DNA from: Prunus persica
Taxonomy: Eukaryota; Streptophyta; Magnoliopsida; Rosales; Rosaceae
Assembly: GCF_000346465.2 (NCBI RefSeq)
Contig: NC_034013.1
Location: forward strand, 9,924,137-9,988,136
Length of the DNA: 64,000 bases
Reading direction: 5' to 3'
This document shows positions 12,852 through 29,563 of the stretch, in pieces. Below the pieces are notes generated by a model that was not told the DNA's origin, made no database searches, and saw only the letters and a program-made list of their open reading frames with translations. Position numbers and translations under genes: made by a program. Each line of letters starts with the position of its first letter. Within the stretch, counting starts at the first letter, position 1.

Positions 12852-14215
12852 ATGGGTTTTCCATCCAACGGCGCCGAGAAGCCGCTCAAGTTTCTGATCT
12901 ACGGCAGGACGGGCTGGATAGGCGGCCTTCTCGGCAAGCTCTGCGAGGCCCAATCCATAGCCTACGAGTACGGCTCCGGCCGCCTCGAGAGCCGCGCCTC
13001 GCTCGAGGCCGACATCGCCGCCATCAAGCCGACCCACGTCTTCAACGCCGCCGGCGTCACCGGCCGCCCCAACGTCGACTGGTGCGAATCCCATAAGGTC
13101 GAGACCATCCGCACCAACGTGGTAGGCACCTTGACCCTTGCTGACGTTTGCAGGGAGCGCGGGCTGGTCCTCGTAAACTACGCGACGGGTTGCATTTTCG
13201 AGTACGATGCGGGTCATCAGCTCGGGTCGGGCGTCGGGTTTAAGGAGGAGGACACGCCCAACTTTATCGGATCTTTCTACTCCAAGACCAAGGCCATGGT
13301 GAGTTGATCTCATTTGACCTTACTTTTACATTGCCAATTTACGTTAACGTAGTTACCAAGTTGCCCTTGCCCTGTTTTTCTTTATTTTTATTGATTTGTT
13401 AAGATCTCATTTGGGTATTTTAGATCTGGAGATTCTGTTGTTGGATCTGTAATGTCGTGCAATTTTGGGTTATAGATGTTTGTTTTGGCTAAAAGCTTAA
13501 ATATTTGATGCCCAATTTATCTCAGCCTGATGATATTTCACAGATTGGGAACATTGGGTGGGTGGAAAAAAATTATGAAATGTGCATGTGACACGCCAAA
13601 ATAGTGAAATTTGTAGTAAAAATAACACCATTGTATCTCTATTTATGACTTGTATTGTATTCACTGCGAGGTGGCGTTTTGATTTCATGTTGTCTTAGAT
13701 CTTTGCAAGAATGCATGAAAGATGGCAATTACTAATTTTGGCTACTTGATGATACTTGAAAGGTGGAAGATCTGCTCAACAATTTCGAGAATGTGTGTAC
13801 TTTGCGTGTTAGAATGCCGATTTCATCTGATTTATCCAACCCGCGTAACTTCATCACAAAGATCACTCGATATGAGAAAGTAGTAGACATTCCAAACTCC
13901 ATGACGATCTTGGATGAACTCCTCCCCATTTCGATTGAGATGGCGAAGAGAAACCTCACCGGAATCTATAACTTCACAAACCCTGGAGTGGTCAGCCACA
14001 ATGAGATCTTGGAGATGTATAAGGAATACATTGATCCCAGCTTCACATGGAAGAACTTTACTCTTGAGGAGCAGGCAAAGGTGATTGTTGCTCCCAGGAG
14101 CAACAATGAGCTGGATGCCACTAAATTGAAGCAAGAATTCCCTGAACTCTTATCCATCAAGGAATCTCTCATCAAGAATGTGTTCAAGCCAAATCAGAAG
14201 ACTGCCAAAGCTTGA
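12852..14215 (+). CDS. UER1: Bifunctional dTDP/UDP-4-keto-6-deoxyglucose 3,5-epimerase/4-reductase (rhamnose synthase, NRS/ER type)
   Basis: This cytosolic enzyme performs the last two steps of UDP-L-rhamnose synthesis (3,5-epimerisation and NADPH-dependent 4-keto reduction), feeding pectin and flavonoid rhamnosylation. Two exons, 12852-13298 and 13763-14215, join after an ATG codon to 299 residues, close to the Arabidopsis enzyme. It is a short-chain dehydrogenase/reductase-fold protein with the nucleotide-binding glycine motif GRTGWIGG near residues 18-25 and a YSKTK active-site motif just before the splice. The C-terminal half carries the family signatures RVRMPIS, NFTNPG and APRSNNELD. 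The first exon is strikingly GC-rich at third positions compared with the second. The gene converges on the minus-strand subtilase, with about 570 bases between stop codons. Confidence 0.96.
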
Positions 14216-14783
14216 AAACTTTTTTAGGTTTGAATTTTTGGTTTCCATGTTTCTCTCAATTGAATTCAGTTCATGTGGGTTAATGTGATCTCTCCACTAT
14301 ACAATACAGCTCCTTCTCCCAGGTGGCATGCACGTCTGCCTTGTTTGTATTGGAATGTTGTATTTGAAATAACTTGATCAGTCAATAAACTAGTTGGAAG
14401 TGATGTACCAAGTTGAATTTTTTTGTAAGTTATTGATGATGTATTTATGGCTTTTAAATTTAATGAGCAATATTTTAGTCTTTCGATTCCGTTGATCCGT
14501 GACCGATGTAATTTTTCAACCCGCTTTTTTTTTTTTTTTTTTTTATATACTTGGAAGGCAGCAAAATATATTGACTGCAGAGCCTTTTTTATATTTTAAA
14601 ATTGTTATATGTCAAGTGTCCTTGGTTGTTGTTCGAATGTGATGAAAAAGAGGGGCAGAGGACATATGCAACCAGAGAATATTATTTTGTGTTTTTATTG
14701 CAGTCTTGTAGAGACGCTACAGGATGGCAATTCTGATACAAGTTAAAAGGAGAAATCAGTTAACGACAGTGCAGAGTTGGGAA
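14216..14783. other. Convergent 3' spacer
   Basis: This stretch separates the stop of the rhamnose synthase gene (+) from the stop of the first subtilase (-). It should hold both 3'UTRs. It includes a T run at about 14524-14544 and AT-rich sequence, and I see no gene. Confidence 0.6.
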
Positions 14784-18175
<3,392 letters not shown>

Positions 18176-18234
18176 TGGTACCAACTGAGTTTAAGTCTAT
18201 AAGTTGATATGTTTGATAAGAAGATCCAAGTGGG

Positions 18235-18242
18235 TATTTATA
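18235..18242 (-). promoter_or_regulatory. TATA box of subtilase copy A
   Basis: TATAAATA on the minus strand, about 60 bases upstream of the ATG at 18175. The same motif in the same context (TTTGATAAG next to GATCCAA) occurs upstream of copy B. This indicates that the duplicated unit included the proximal promoter. Confidence 0.65.
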
Positions 18243-18513
18243 GAAGCTCAAACTTGGAAGATTGTAATGTCTACGGAATGCAAATTCCATCGTAGAGATC
18301 AATGGGGCAGGCCTGACCTTGTTGCTTCTGGTTTTGTAATTGTCGCCTTAGAAACCTGTTGTTTAAGGAAACACAACGACATTGTTACGAGTAATGCTAT
18401 ATACTACGGACAGAGATTCACTCTACATGACGTCCCTTTTTCTTTCTTAAAGAAAAGAAACATCATGAAAACCTCATTTTTACTCAATTTTCTTCCAATT
18501 CAACTCCATGTCG

Positions 18514-18706
18514 TGTTGGAAATTAGGAATGTTATTAAATTGTTATTTAGTTTCCTTTTATTAGTTGATTGTAATTGATTTGGAGTAGTCTCCAAGTAAC
18601 CTAGTTTTCCTAGTTAAGCTTGTAATATCTCTATAAATACTTAGACGTTTGGCTCTATCAATAACAACTGAGAATTATTCTTCTTAACAAAATCTCTAAT
18701 TTCACA
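18514..18706 (+). repeat. 5' LTR of the TRIM-like element
   Basis: 193 bases, TG...CA ends, preceded by the target duplication TGTCG and followed at once by the tRNA primer-binding site. It includes a TATA-like CTATAAATAC near its middle-right. Confidence 0.92.
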
Positions 18707-18934
18707 TGGTATCAGAGCACTGATTCTAGGGCGTCTCTTGAAACTTTTTTACAAACCTTATTTTCTTCACAATCCGATGTTTCACAACCCTAGTTGCTAA
18801 TCTTTGAAATCTTTTGCCAAATTGAGAGTCGTTGGCGCTTTTCATCCCTCACCCATGATGGGTATTCATCTTCTACAGTTGTCTTGTTCACCCTCTCCTC
18901 AATGATCAATATTTTATTCCCGCTCACCGAGCCT

Positions 18935-19177
18935 TTATTTTCCTCCACGAGCCTCGTCAACGCTCGTCGAGCCTTTCATTTGACTGTTCTGCCGGTCTCT
19001 GGTTATTTTCCTCCGTGAGCCTTGTCACCGCTCACCGAGCCGTTATTTTCCTCCACGAGCCTCGTCAACGCTCGTCGAGCCTTTCATTTGACTGTTCTGC
19101 CGGTCTCTGGTTATTTTCCTCCACGAGCCTCGTCAACGCTCGTCGAGCCTTTCATTTGACTGTTCTGCCGGTCTCTG
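18935..19177. repeat. 68-bp tandem repeats inside the TRIM-like element
   Basis: A GC-richer unit beginning TTATTTTCCTCCACGAGCC and ending CCGGTCTCTGG is repeated at 18935-19002, 19043-19110 and 19111-19177. A partial, diverged copy occupies 19003-19042. Its composition differs from the AT-rich surroundings and it encodes nothing recognisable. Confidence 0.85.
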
Positions 19178-19728
19178 TCTTCTTCAGCTACTCTCTTGAG
19201 TTGCCTTTTCGCTTCTCAGTTTGAGCACCTTATCTTTGTCTTTGTCTCTGTTCATGATTTGCTGGGTTTCCTCCCTTACTATTCTCCTTTTTTGAAGTTT
19301 TTTCTTCATGAGACAGCCGTATGCTACCACATTCCCCTCTTGCATTTGTTTCTGCCATGAGACTGGCATGTTTGAGTCTCTTTACTATTATTTCAATTTC
19401 TCTTCTTTCAAATCTTGACCATTTATCAGTGTCAAATTTGATGGGGAGATATATGCAACTTTATTTGGGTGCTGCTTCCTTCAACTCACGACTCTCATAC
19501 ATCGTCGGATTTGAGAGGAGCAACAACCCCCTTTACAGCAGCACACCGCTGCTCCATTTGCCTCCAAATTTGCTTTCATTACAACAGTGACACAGTTGCG
19601 ACACAGCTGCCCCCTCTACAGCAGTGACACCACTGCCTCTTTATCAGCAACCTTTGGGAGTAACACCTTTCACAATCTCTTGTGCAAGTTGGACGTTCTT
19701 GATATCCACTCTCCAACTTGAGGGGGAG

Positions 19729-19921
19729 TGTTGGAAATTAGGAATGTTATTAAATTGTTATTTAGTTTCCTTTTATTAGTTGATTGTAATTGATTTGGAG
19801 TAGTCTCCAAGTAACCTAGTTTTCCTAGTTAAGCTTGTAATATCTCTATAAATACTTAGCCTTTTGGCTCTATCAATAACAACTGAGAATTATTCTTCTT
19901 AACAAAATCTCTAATTTCACA
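19729..19921 (+). repeat. 3' LTR of the TRIM-like element
   Basis: 193 bases matching the left LTR except for two adjacent-region substitutions (TTAGACGTTT versus TTAGCCTTTT). Preceded by the polypurine tract and followed by TGTCG. Confidence 0.92.
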
Positions 19922-19926
19922 TGTCG

Positions 19927-21436
19927 TGACTGGATTAGGATATAGAATGACCCTTTAGAGCTTCGATTTTAAGTTTTAAGTCTAATATAATTAAGTAAAA
20001 ATAAGGTTTTCTCAACGCGCGTTAATTATGTTCTAGATAATAAATGATAACATATATACCATGCATCCTTAATTTTAGACCTCGTTCATTACATACAGTA
20101 GATGTTGTAAAAAATGTAACCATTAATATAACCAATACAAATAGTAAAAGTAATTTTGTTCCATTATTTAAAGGAATATATGCAAAGTCAACATAAATAT
20201 ATTGCCAATTTGCCCATAAAAGACCAAAATAAAAGGTTAAAAGGTCATTGTTATCTCAATCCAGTATTTAACTTGCTGTAACGAGTATTACTAGGTGATC
20301 GTCTATGACTCTAGTGAAATTCACTTATTACCAAATATATTTGACAAGCTAAAAAAATGTGATCTTTTTAACATTATTCTTATTTTTTGTTTTCTTTCTT
20401 TATTTATTTTTTGTTATTATAATATTTGAACCCACAATCTCCCACTCCAATCCCACTTCAAAACCATTTGAGGCTCTCATGGGTCCCTCTAACATTGTTG
20501 GCACTTGCAAATAAGTTTTTACTTTGAATGCCACACGTAAGTTCTATTGGTTTGAAATTTGAATCTAACGCGCTTTTAATAAAAGTAACTAATCTCACAG
20601 TAGTTGACCCAAAAAAAAAAAATTTCTCACACTAAACTTTTCTTCATTAAAAATAAAAAAATAAAAAAAAGCTTTCACTTTTGTTTCTCTCATTTTTCCT
20701 TGTTATTATCAAGTCAATGTTTTCAATCTTGTCTCATTTTTACAATAATTAATGTTTCCTTGATCAACTCACCGTCCCTCGATTGCAATTTAGTGGATAT
20801 AATATATAGTTCTGTACCTATCACTTTACAATTGTAGGCTCCATTCAACATGGGTAAATTAATAATGAGCTTTGGATATAAGGAGATTCATCCTTCATAA
20901 ACTAAACCAGAATTATGAACATAATTATTGATCTAAACCAAATTTGCAATTAATTTGCTTCAAGCATATGATTTATGTTTAACATTTCATTACAAATATA
21001 TAATACAATCCAACGATACTATGAAAAGCTTGCACTCAATATGGGGAACTTGAGAGTCTAGAAACTATTAGTGTCACTAGACCAAATAATTATTAACGGT
21101 TTCTTGCAATTAATGCATGTACTTGAACATTGAGCGTTGATCACATACATGTTGTTAACATAATTTTTCTGCAAACAAATGCTATATTATGTTCATCTAG
21201 GAAATACCATGAATGTTGTGCAGCATGGTAATACAGTAATTTTCCTTTTTTCCACATTATATTTGATTTTGATGATAGTATTTCATCAATTGATAGTGCA
21301 ACTAAAATTCAAATACAGCTCACAATTGGACAAATCAGCTAAAACCAATGCTGCAATACAAGAGTGCACTGGGCCTTATTATTTTTACAATTATTTTCAA
21401 ACCAACTTGACTAATTGGATGGGATTAAGAACATTT
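19927..21436. other. Intergenic between LTR element and subtilase copy B 3' end
   Basis: AT-rich sequence with poly-T and poly-A runs (20340-20410, 20610-20670). The last few hundred bases should include the 3'UTR of copy B. No gene is recognised. Confidence 0.55.
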
Positions 21437-25374
<3,938 letters not shown>

Positions 25375-25436
25375 TTGGTGCCAACTAACTCAATGTGTAC
25401 AAAGTTGATATGTTTGATAAGATCCAATTAGTTTGG

Positions 25437-25444
25437 TATTTATA
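25437..25444 (-). promoter_or_regulatory. TATA box of subtilase copy B
   Basis: TATAAATA on the minus strand, about 63 bases upstream of the ATG at 25374, in the same context as in copy A. Confidence 0.65.
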
Positions 25445-25688
25445 TAAGCAAAAACATTTGAAGATTGTAATGTCCACAGGCGGCAGATTCCCCTTGTACG
25501 TACAGCTCAGTTAGCGCAGGCAAGTTCTTGCTGGTTCTGTTTTTGACAGTGTTGCCAAACGACGGTTAAAACAACAATGTTTGAGGAAGCACATTTGCCT
25601 TGCATTGCAGCTCACAAAGTACCCTTCAACAAGCACATTAATTTATAAGGTACGCTTCAACTAGCATTATCCTGTTAACATACAGATG

Positions 25689-25722
<34 letters not shown>

Positions 25723-26823
25723 TCCTTGTTATTACCACTTCATAGTTTTGACCTTGTTTCATTTTTTTTCTTCTTTTTGCAAGAATTTGTCCTTCCTTAG
25801 AAATACAGCGACCCTCGACTTCAACGTAGTGGATGGATAGATCCCTACCATTTACTGAGTAATATATTGTGGACCCCATTGAAGAAAGGTGATAATAAAC
25901 TTGGGAGACGAAGAAGAGCAAATCTTTCTTTCTTTCTTTTTTTTTTTTTTTTTTTTGGAATAATAGAAGTTAAAACTCCCAATCCTCAGCCACAAGCAAT
26001 AGCCCAAACTTGCTTTTGAGAAAATGTGATTGAGTAGTTTATTGAATCTACTTGGATTATTGTATACTTTTCCTTTTTCTTTAGCTATTTGACAATGAAG
26101 ATTTGTATTGATCTAAGAAAAGTTATCTTGATCATATCCAATGTGAGACATGGAGTCATCACAACTTCTCAACCTTTTGAAGGAGGAAAACTTTGCCCCC
26201 TTTCACGACACAAATGTCTCAAAAATGTTACATCATGTAAGTGGCATACGAGCCATATTTGAAACACCGTGTTTCATAAAATGAATATGGACAAGTTTTT
26301 CTCCTTTAGAATAGGGTGTAGACAATTTTTTGTCCTTTAGAATATGGATCAATCATACTAACATGAAAAAGAGTAGGTTGGATTAGTGTGAACACATGAG
26401 TGCCACGATTTTGGCATGATAAATTTTTTAACTTGTATTGTATGAAGAAACTGTCTTTTTCATTTTCTACAAGATTGATTATATTGTAATTGAATTTGAA
26501 TCAACATAAATTGATATCGTTCAGACATAATGCACATCAAATTTATTAGTTTTTAAATAAAATAATACAGGCTTATTTATGTACATGCCTCATGTGCTTT
26601 CAAAGTTGTTTCATATTACTATATGTTCTTTGAAACGTCTCAAAATACTCCATACACTTTTTAAAGCTGTCTCACATTACCCGTTCTATCAATATTAAGA
26701 GACGTTCAATTATTTGGTTTGGGCCCCACTTCTTTTCAATCGCTTAACATTGGAGAATAAGGGTTATTTAGTTTCAAAAATTGGGGTATTTGGGGAGAAG
26801 GGGAAATTTGGAGAAGAAGGCTA

Positions 26824-26980
26824 GGGCTTATGAAAATTTGAGGTGGGGTTCGGATTTCGGGAGAATCTGGAGAAGAAATCACGGGTTTATAAAACTCTGA
26901 GGTGGAGTTCGAAATTGGGAGAATCTGGAGTAGAAGATTAGGGTTTATGAATCTCTTAGTGGAGTTCGGATTTGGTAAAG
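26824..26980. repeat. Imperfect 58-59-bp tandem repeats, three units
   Basis: Units start at 26824, 26883 and 26941 with GGGTTTATGA-like sequence, then GAGGTGGGGTTCGGATTT-like sequence and GGGAGAATCTGGAG. The third is the most diverged and incomplete. The G-rich strand contrasts with the AT-rich surroundings. Confidence 0.7.
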
Positions 26981-27472
26981 GGGTAAGGGGGTCGCACGAT
27001 TTGGGAGAAAAGGGGAAAGAGGGATTTCAGATTTAGAGGTTCAGCTGGTTATTCTCTGTGTGAATACTGATTGAATTGAAGAGATGGAAACAAGAGAAGC
27101 AAGGCATGCTCAATAGTGTCATTGTGGGAAGTTAGCATGGATGCAGACTTCGTGGACCACTTCAAACCCAAGGCGGAAATTTCTAGTGCACCCAAAATCT
27201 TTTTGAATGGTTTGAATGTTGTGGAATTATAAATTCTGCAATTGGTTAGTTTTATAAGACTTTAATGGTGAGTTCTCCAAGTCAGTCATTTATTTGCATG
27301 TATTTAAATTTGCTTAAATTATTTTTGAATAGTGAGTTCTCCAAGCATCAATGATCAGCATTAAGCCACGTGTGCGTGCGGAGACTCATCTTCAATCGAA
27401 CGTTAAAAACAAATAAAATATTGAGATGGGCCACCAGATATGAGAACCGTCCATGGTAGACGTACAGCGGGC

Positions 27473-27866
27473 GGGCCCACACGAATATGGAGCCCAATCT
27501 TTTCTTGTGCCTTCCCATCTAGATCGGAGCAACTAACCCAACTTGGGGACTGGGGAGTGCAAATGTGGGCCCAATCCAAACATCAAATCCCCACAAGTGT
27601 TAGCCGGGGGACCCCACAACCTCCACCACATCTCTCGGTGCACGCGACCTCATCGCCCAGCCATTGACAGCTTCAACGATGGCCCACCCTCCACGGGGAG
27701 GGATCACATCTTTCTCGTTGATGCCCCCACCCTCATCAACGCCCCCACAACGAGCGTGGCTTCCACGTCCGAAACAGAAACGCGTTTACGAGGGAAGTAC
27801 TGCTGTCGTCGTTTTGAAGAGGGTGGGAGATGCGAGGGTTTGGATAAACTACGGGTTTGGGCCCAC
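27473..27866. promoter_or_regulatory. Cluster of three class I TCP-type motifs
   Basis: Exact matches to GGNCCCAC or its complement GTGGGNCC occur at 27473-27480, 27565-27572 and 27859-27866. This is the preferred site of class I TCP factors, and a class I TCP gene ends 0.6 kb away at 28442. The region is GC-rich, which raises the chance frequency. Binding is inferred. Confidence 0.3.
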
Positions 27867-28441
27867 CATTTCTACGTGGACCACACCACACACAAACAGA
27901 GCCCCACCCAGCCAGCCAGGCTGAACGAACTCCCTGCCTACTCCGAAGTTCTGAAGGCGTAACACGTGTGACCTTTCCTCACACGTGTGCGTACGGTCCG
28001 ACCCGGAAACAAAAGGTACCCGAAAAAGAGTTCACACACAGTTAGCTTCCACCACCTCCGCCAGTAGACTAGTACACTCTCCAACGCCATTTATTTGCAT
28101 GAAGATAATTTTATCATGCATTATTTCATTATTTGGTTTTTATAAAAATTATTTAATCTAAAAGAAAATTTATTAAAATAAAAATAAAATAAAAAAAAGT
28201 TATGAGCATGGTGGATTGGGTTGAGGGAGGCATACAAGTTTTGAGAGAGGAAATCAGAACCAAGTAAACGAAAATTGACAGAGCAAAACAACAAAAACCC
28301 AATTATAATTTTTTTGTTTTTCCAAATTCTTTTTTATTTTGAATTTGCAGCTGTTTCATCAGCTCTCATCAAATTCGGAACACTAAGAAAAAGCTCGCTA
28401 AACTCACTTCACTCACTCACTCTCTCATGGCGGTTTTGCAA

Positions 28442-29563
28442 TCACTGGGTTTGATGTTGATGAGTTGTTGGCGGGCCGACGGGTCGACCCATGAACTGTA
28501 ACTCCTGCTTGTCGTAAATTTCAAGAGAAAAATCTCTCAGCATCTGAGCCTTGCTCGCGCCACTCCCGCTACCGTTACTGTTGTTACTCGACGAGCTCAC
28601 GCTCGGCGCCATTGTCGTCGACGACCTCTTCGCCGCCCTCGGCCCCACCGTGCTCGTACTCGCCGCCGAGTTTGACAGAGCCGGCGACGGAGCCCGAACC
28701 TCCACTCCTCCTCCGTTATTCGCCACAAAACTCGATATTGGCCGGGTAGCCCCAGCCACGTTGAAAACCGGCGTCACCGTCGGCGAGAGGGCCCATATCT
28801 GCGGTTGTGGGCCGGACGGTCCCGCACCCGAGCCCACCGGGCCCATCCAGAACGCATTCGCTGGGACCATCAGCCCAGCGCCGCCCACGGCCCAGACCGG
28901 AACCAGGCCTTGTGGCGCCGCGGGCCCTACCGGAGCCAGACCCGACGACTGCGAAACGGCGTCGTTCTTCAGGTCCACGAACTCGGAATTCGAGGGGCGC
29001 TTTCGCTTCTTGGTTGTGGAGGAAGGCGAGGAGTTGTCGTCGGCCGAAGTGGAGGCCGTGGTGGGGATCTTGAGGGTCCCACCGACGGACACGGCGATGG
29101 CGGGAACGGTGCCGGTGCCGGTGGCCTCGATGATGGCTTGCTCGGCGTGTTCGAGGAGCCACCGGACGGTTTCGCCGTCGGACTTGTGGCCCAGTTCCCG
29201 GGTCAGCTGGAAGATCCGGGCCGCGCACGTGGCGGGTATTCTGATCCTCCGCCCGCGTCCCTCGACTTTTGTGTGGCGGTCCTTGGTAGAGGCCCGTCGG
29301 GTCGGGTTGGAAACGGGTACAGCCACGGACATGGGCATTTGCATCGCCACCGGAACCATGCCGATGGAGTGAGCCTGCGGCGGAGGGTCGGAGTCAATGG
29401 GCTCCTCCTTCAGCTGCTGAAACGCCGTCGTCTCGTCGAAGTTAGGCTGCGTCGAAACGACCCTGTTTCCGTTGTTCTTGTTGTTGTCTTCGGGGTCGCC
29501 GGTGCTGGTGCTGAGATCGGAGGTGCCTCCGTCGTCGTCTTGATCCTCCAAATACGACGTCAT
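28442..29563 (-). CDS. Class I TCP transcription factor (TCP9/TCP19-like)
   Basis: A single 373-residue exon. TCP factors are nuclear bHLH-like proteins that control cell proliferation, leaf growth and hormone genes. The TCP domain lies at about 90-150: the basic region [20 protein letters not shown] is followed by helix-loop-helix residues including [16 protein letters not shown]. The short basic region and the TATCAARIF segment mark class I (PCF). The cysteine in that segment (Cys113) corresponds to the redox-sensitive cysteine described for class I members. [11 protein letters not shown] stretch (about 185-195) is a likely nuclear localisation signal. The C-terminal [17 protein letters not shown] box is shared with TCP9/TCP19. 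The N-terminus is acidic and the C-terminal half has Ser/Gly/Ala-rich stretches. Codon use is very GC-rich, giving long antisense open frames without meaning. The ATG at 29563 fits a TCP19-like start. Confidence 0.95.
   Translation of the reverse strand: MTSYLEDQDDDGGTSDLSTSTGDPEDNNKNNGNRVVSTQPNFDETTAFQQLKEEPIDSDPPPQAHSIGMVPVAMQMPMSVAVPVSNPTRRASTKDRHTKVEGRGRRIRIPATCAARIFQLTRELGHKSDGETVRWLLEHAEQAIIEATGTGTVPAIAVSVGGTLKIPTTASTSADDNSSPSSTTKKRKRPSNSEFVDLKNDAVSQSSGLAPVGPAAPQGLVPVWAVGGAGLMVPANAFWMGPVGSGAGPSGPQPQIWALSPTVTPVFNVAGATRPISSFVANNGGGVEVRAPSPALSNSAASTSTVGPRAAKRSSTTMAPSVSSSSNNSNGSGSGASKAQMLRDFSLEIYDKQELQFMGRPVGPPTTHQHQTQ

Larger units (their letters stand above)
18514..19921. mobile_element. 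Non-autonomous LTR retrotransposon (TRIM-like), complete
   Basis: Two direct 193-base LTRs (18514-18706 and 19729-19921) begin TGTTGG and end CACA, and differ at only two positions by my reading. The target duplication TGTCG is present on both sides (18509-18513 and 19922-19926). Directly after the left LTR is TGGTATCAGAGC (18707-18718), the primer-binding site for initiator methionine tRNA. Directly before the right LTR is a purine tract GAGGGGGAG (about 19720-19728). The 1022-base interior has no gag or pol frame, so it must have been mobilised in trans, most likely by a Ty1/copia-type element (5-bp duplication, Met tRNA primer). Each LTR contains CTATAAATAC, a possible promoter. It lies about 340 bases upstream of subtilase copy A. 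Confidence 0.93.
25375..28441. other. Intergenic between subtilase copy B and the TCP gene
   Basis: The left part is the promoter side of copy B. It holds a CT microsatellite (about 25696-25722) and poly-T near 25930-25956. The middle has G-rich imperfect tandem repeats. The region 27430-28050 is clearly more GC-rich than its neighbours and contains several short overlapping frames, none recognisable as a protein. It also contains two ACACGTGT G-box palindromes at about 27963-27986. The rightmost 300 bases should hold the TCP 3'UTR. Confidence 0.5.

Noticed and set aside
12720..13313. 197-codon minus-strand frame over the rhamnose synthase first exon
   Set aside because: Antisense to a clear, conserved exon; the GC-rich third positions keep the opposite strand free of stops.
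18514..19921. Short frames inside the LTR element as retroviral-type genes
   Set aside because: None exceeds about 90 codons and none shows gag, protease, integrase or reverse transcriptase motifs.
27440..28045. Cluster of overlapping plus-strand frames (up to 139 codons) in the GC-rich spacer
   Set aside because: No domain, no splice pattern and no conserved motif; low stop frequency follows from GC content.
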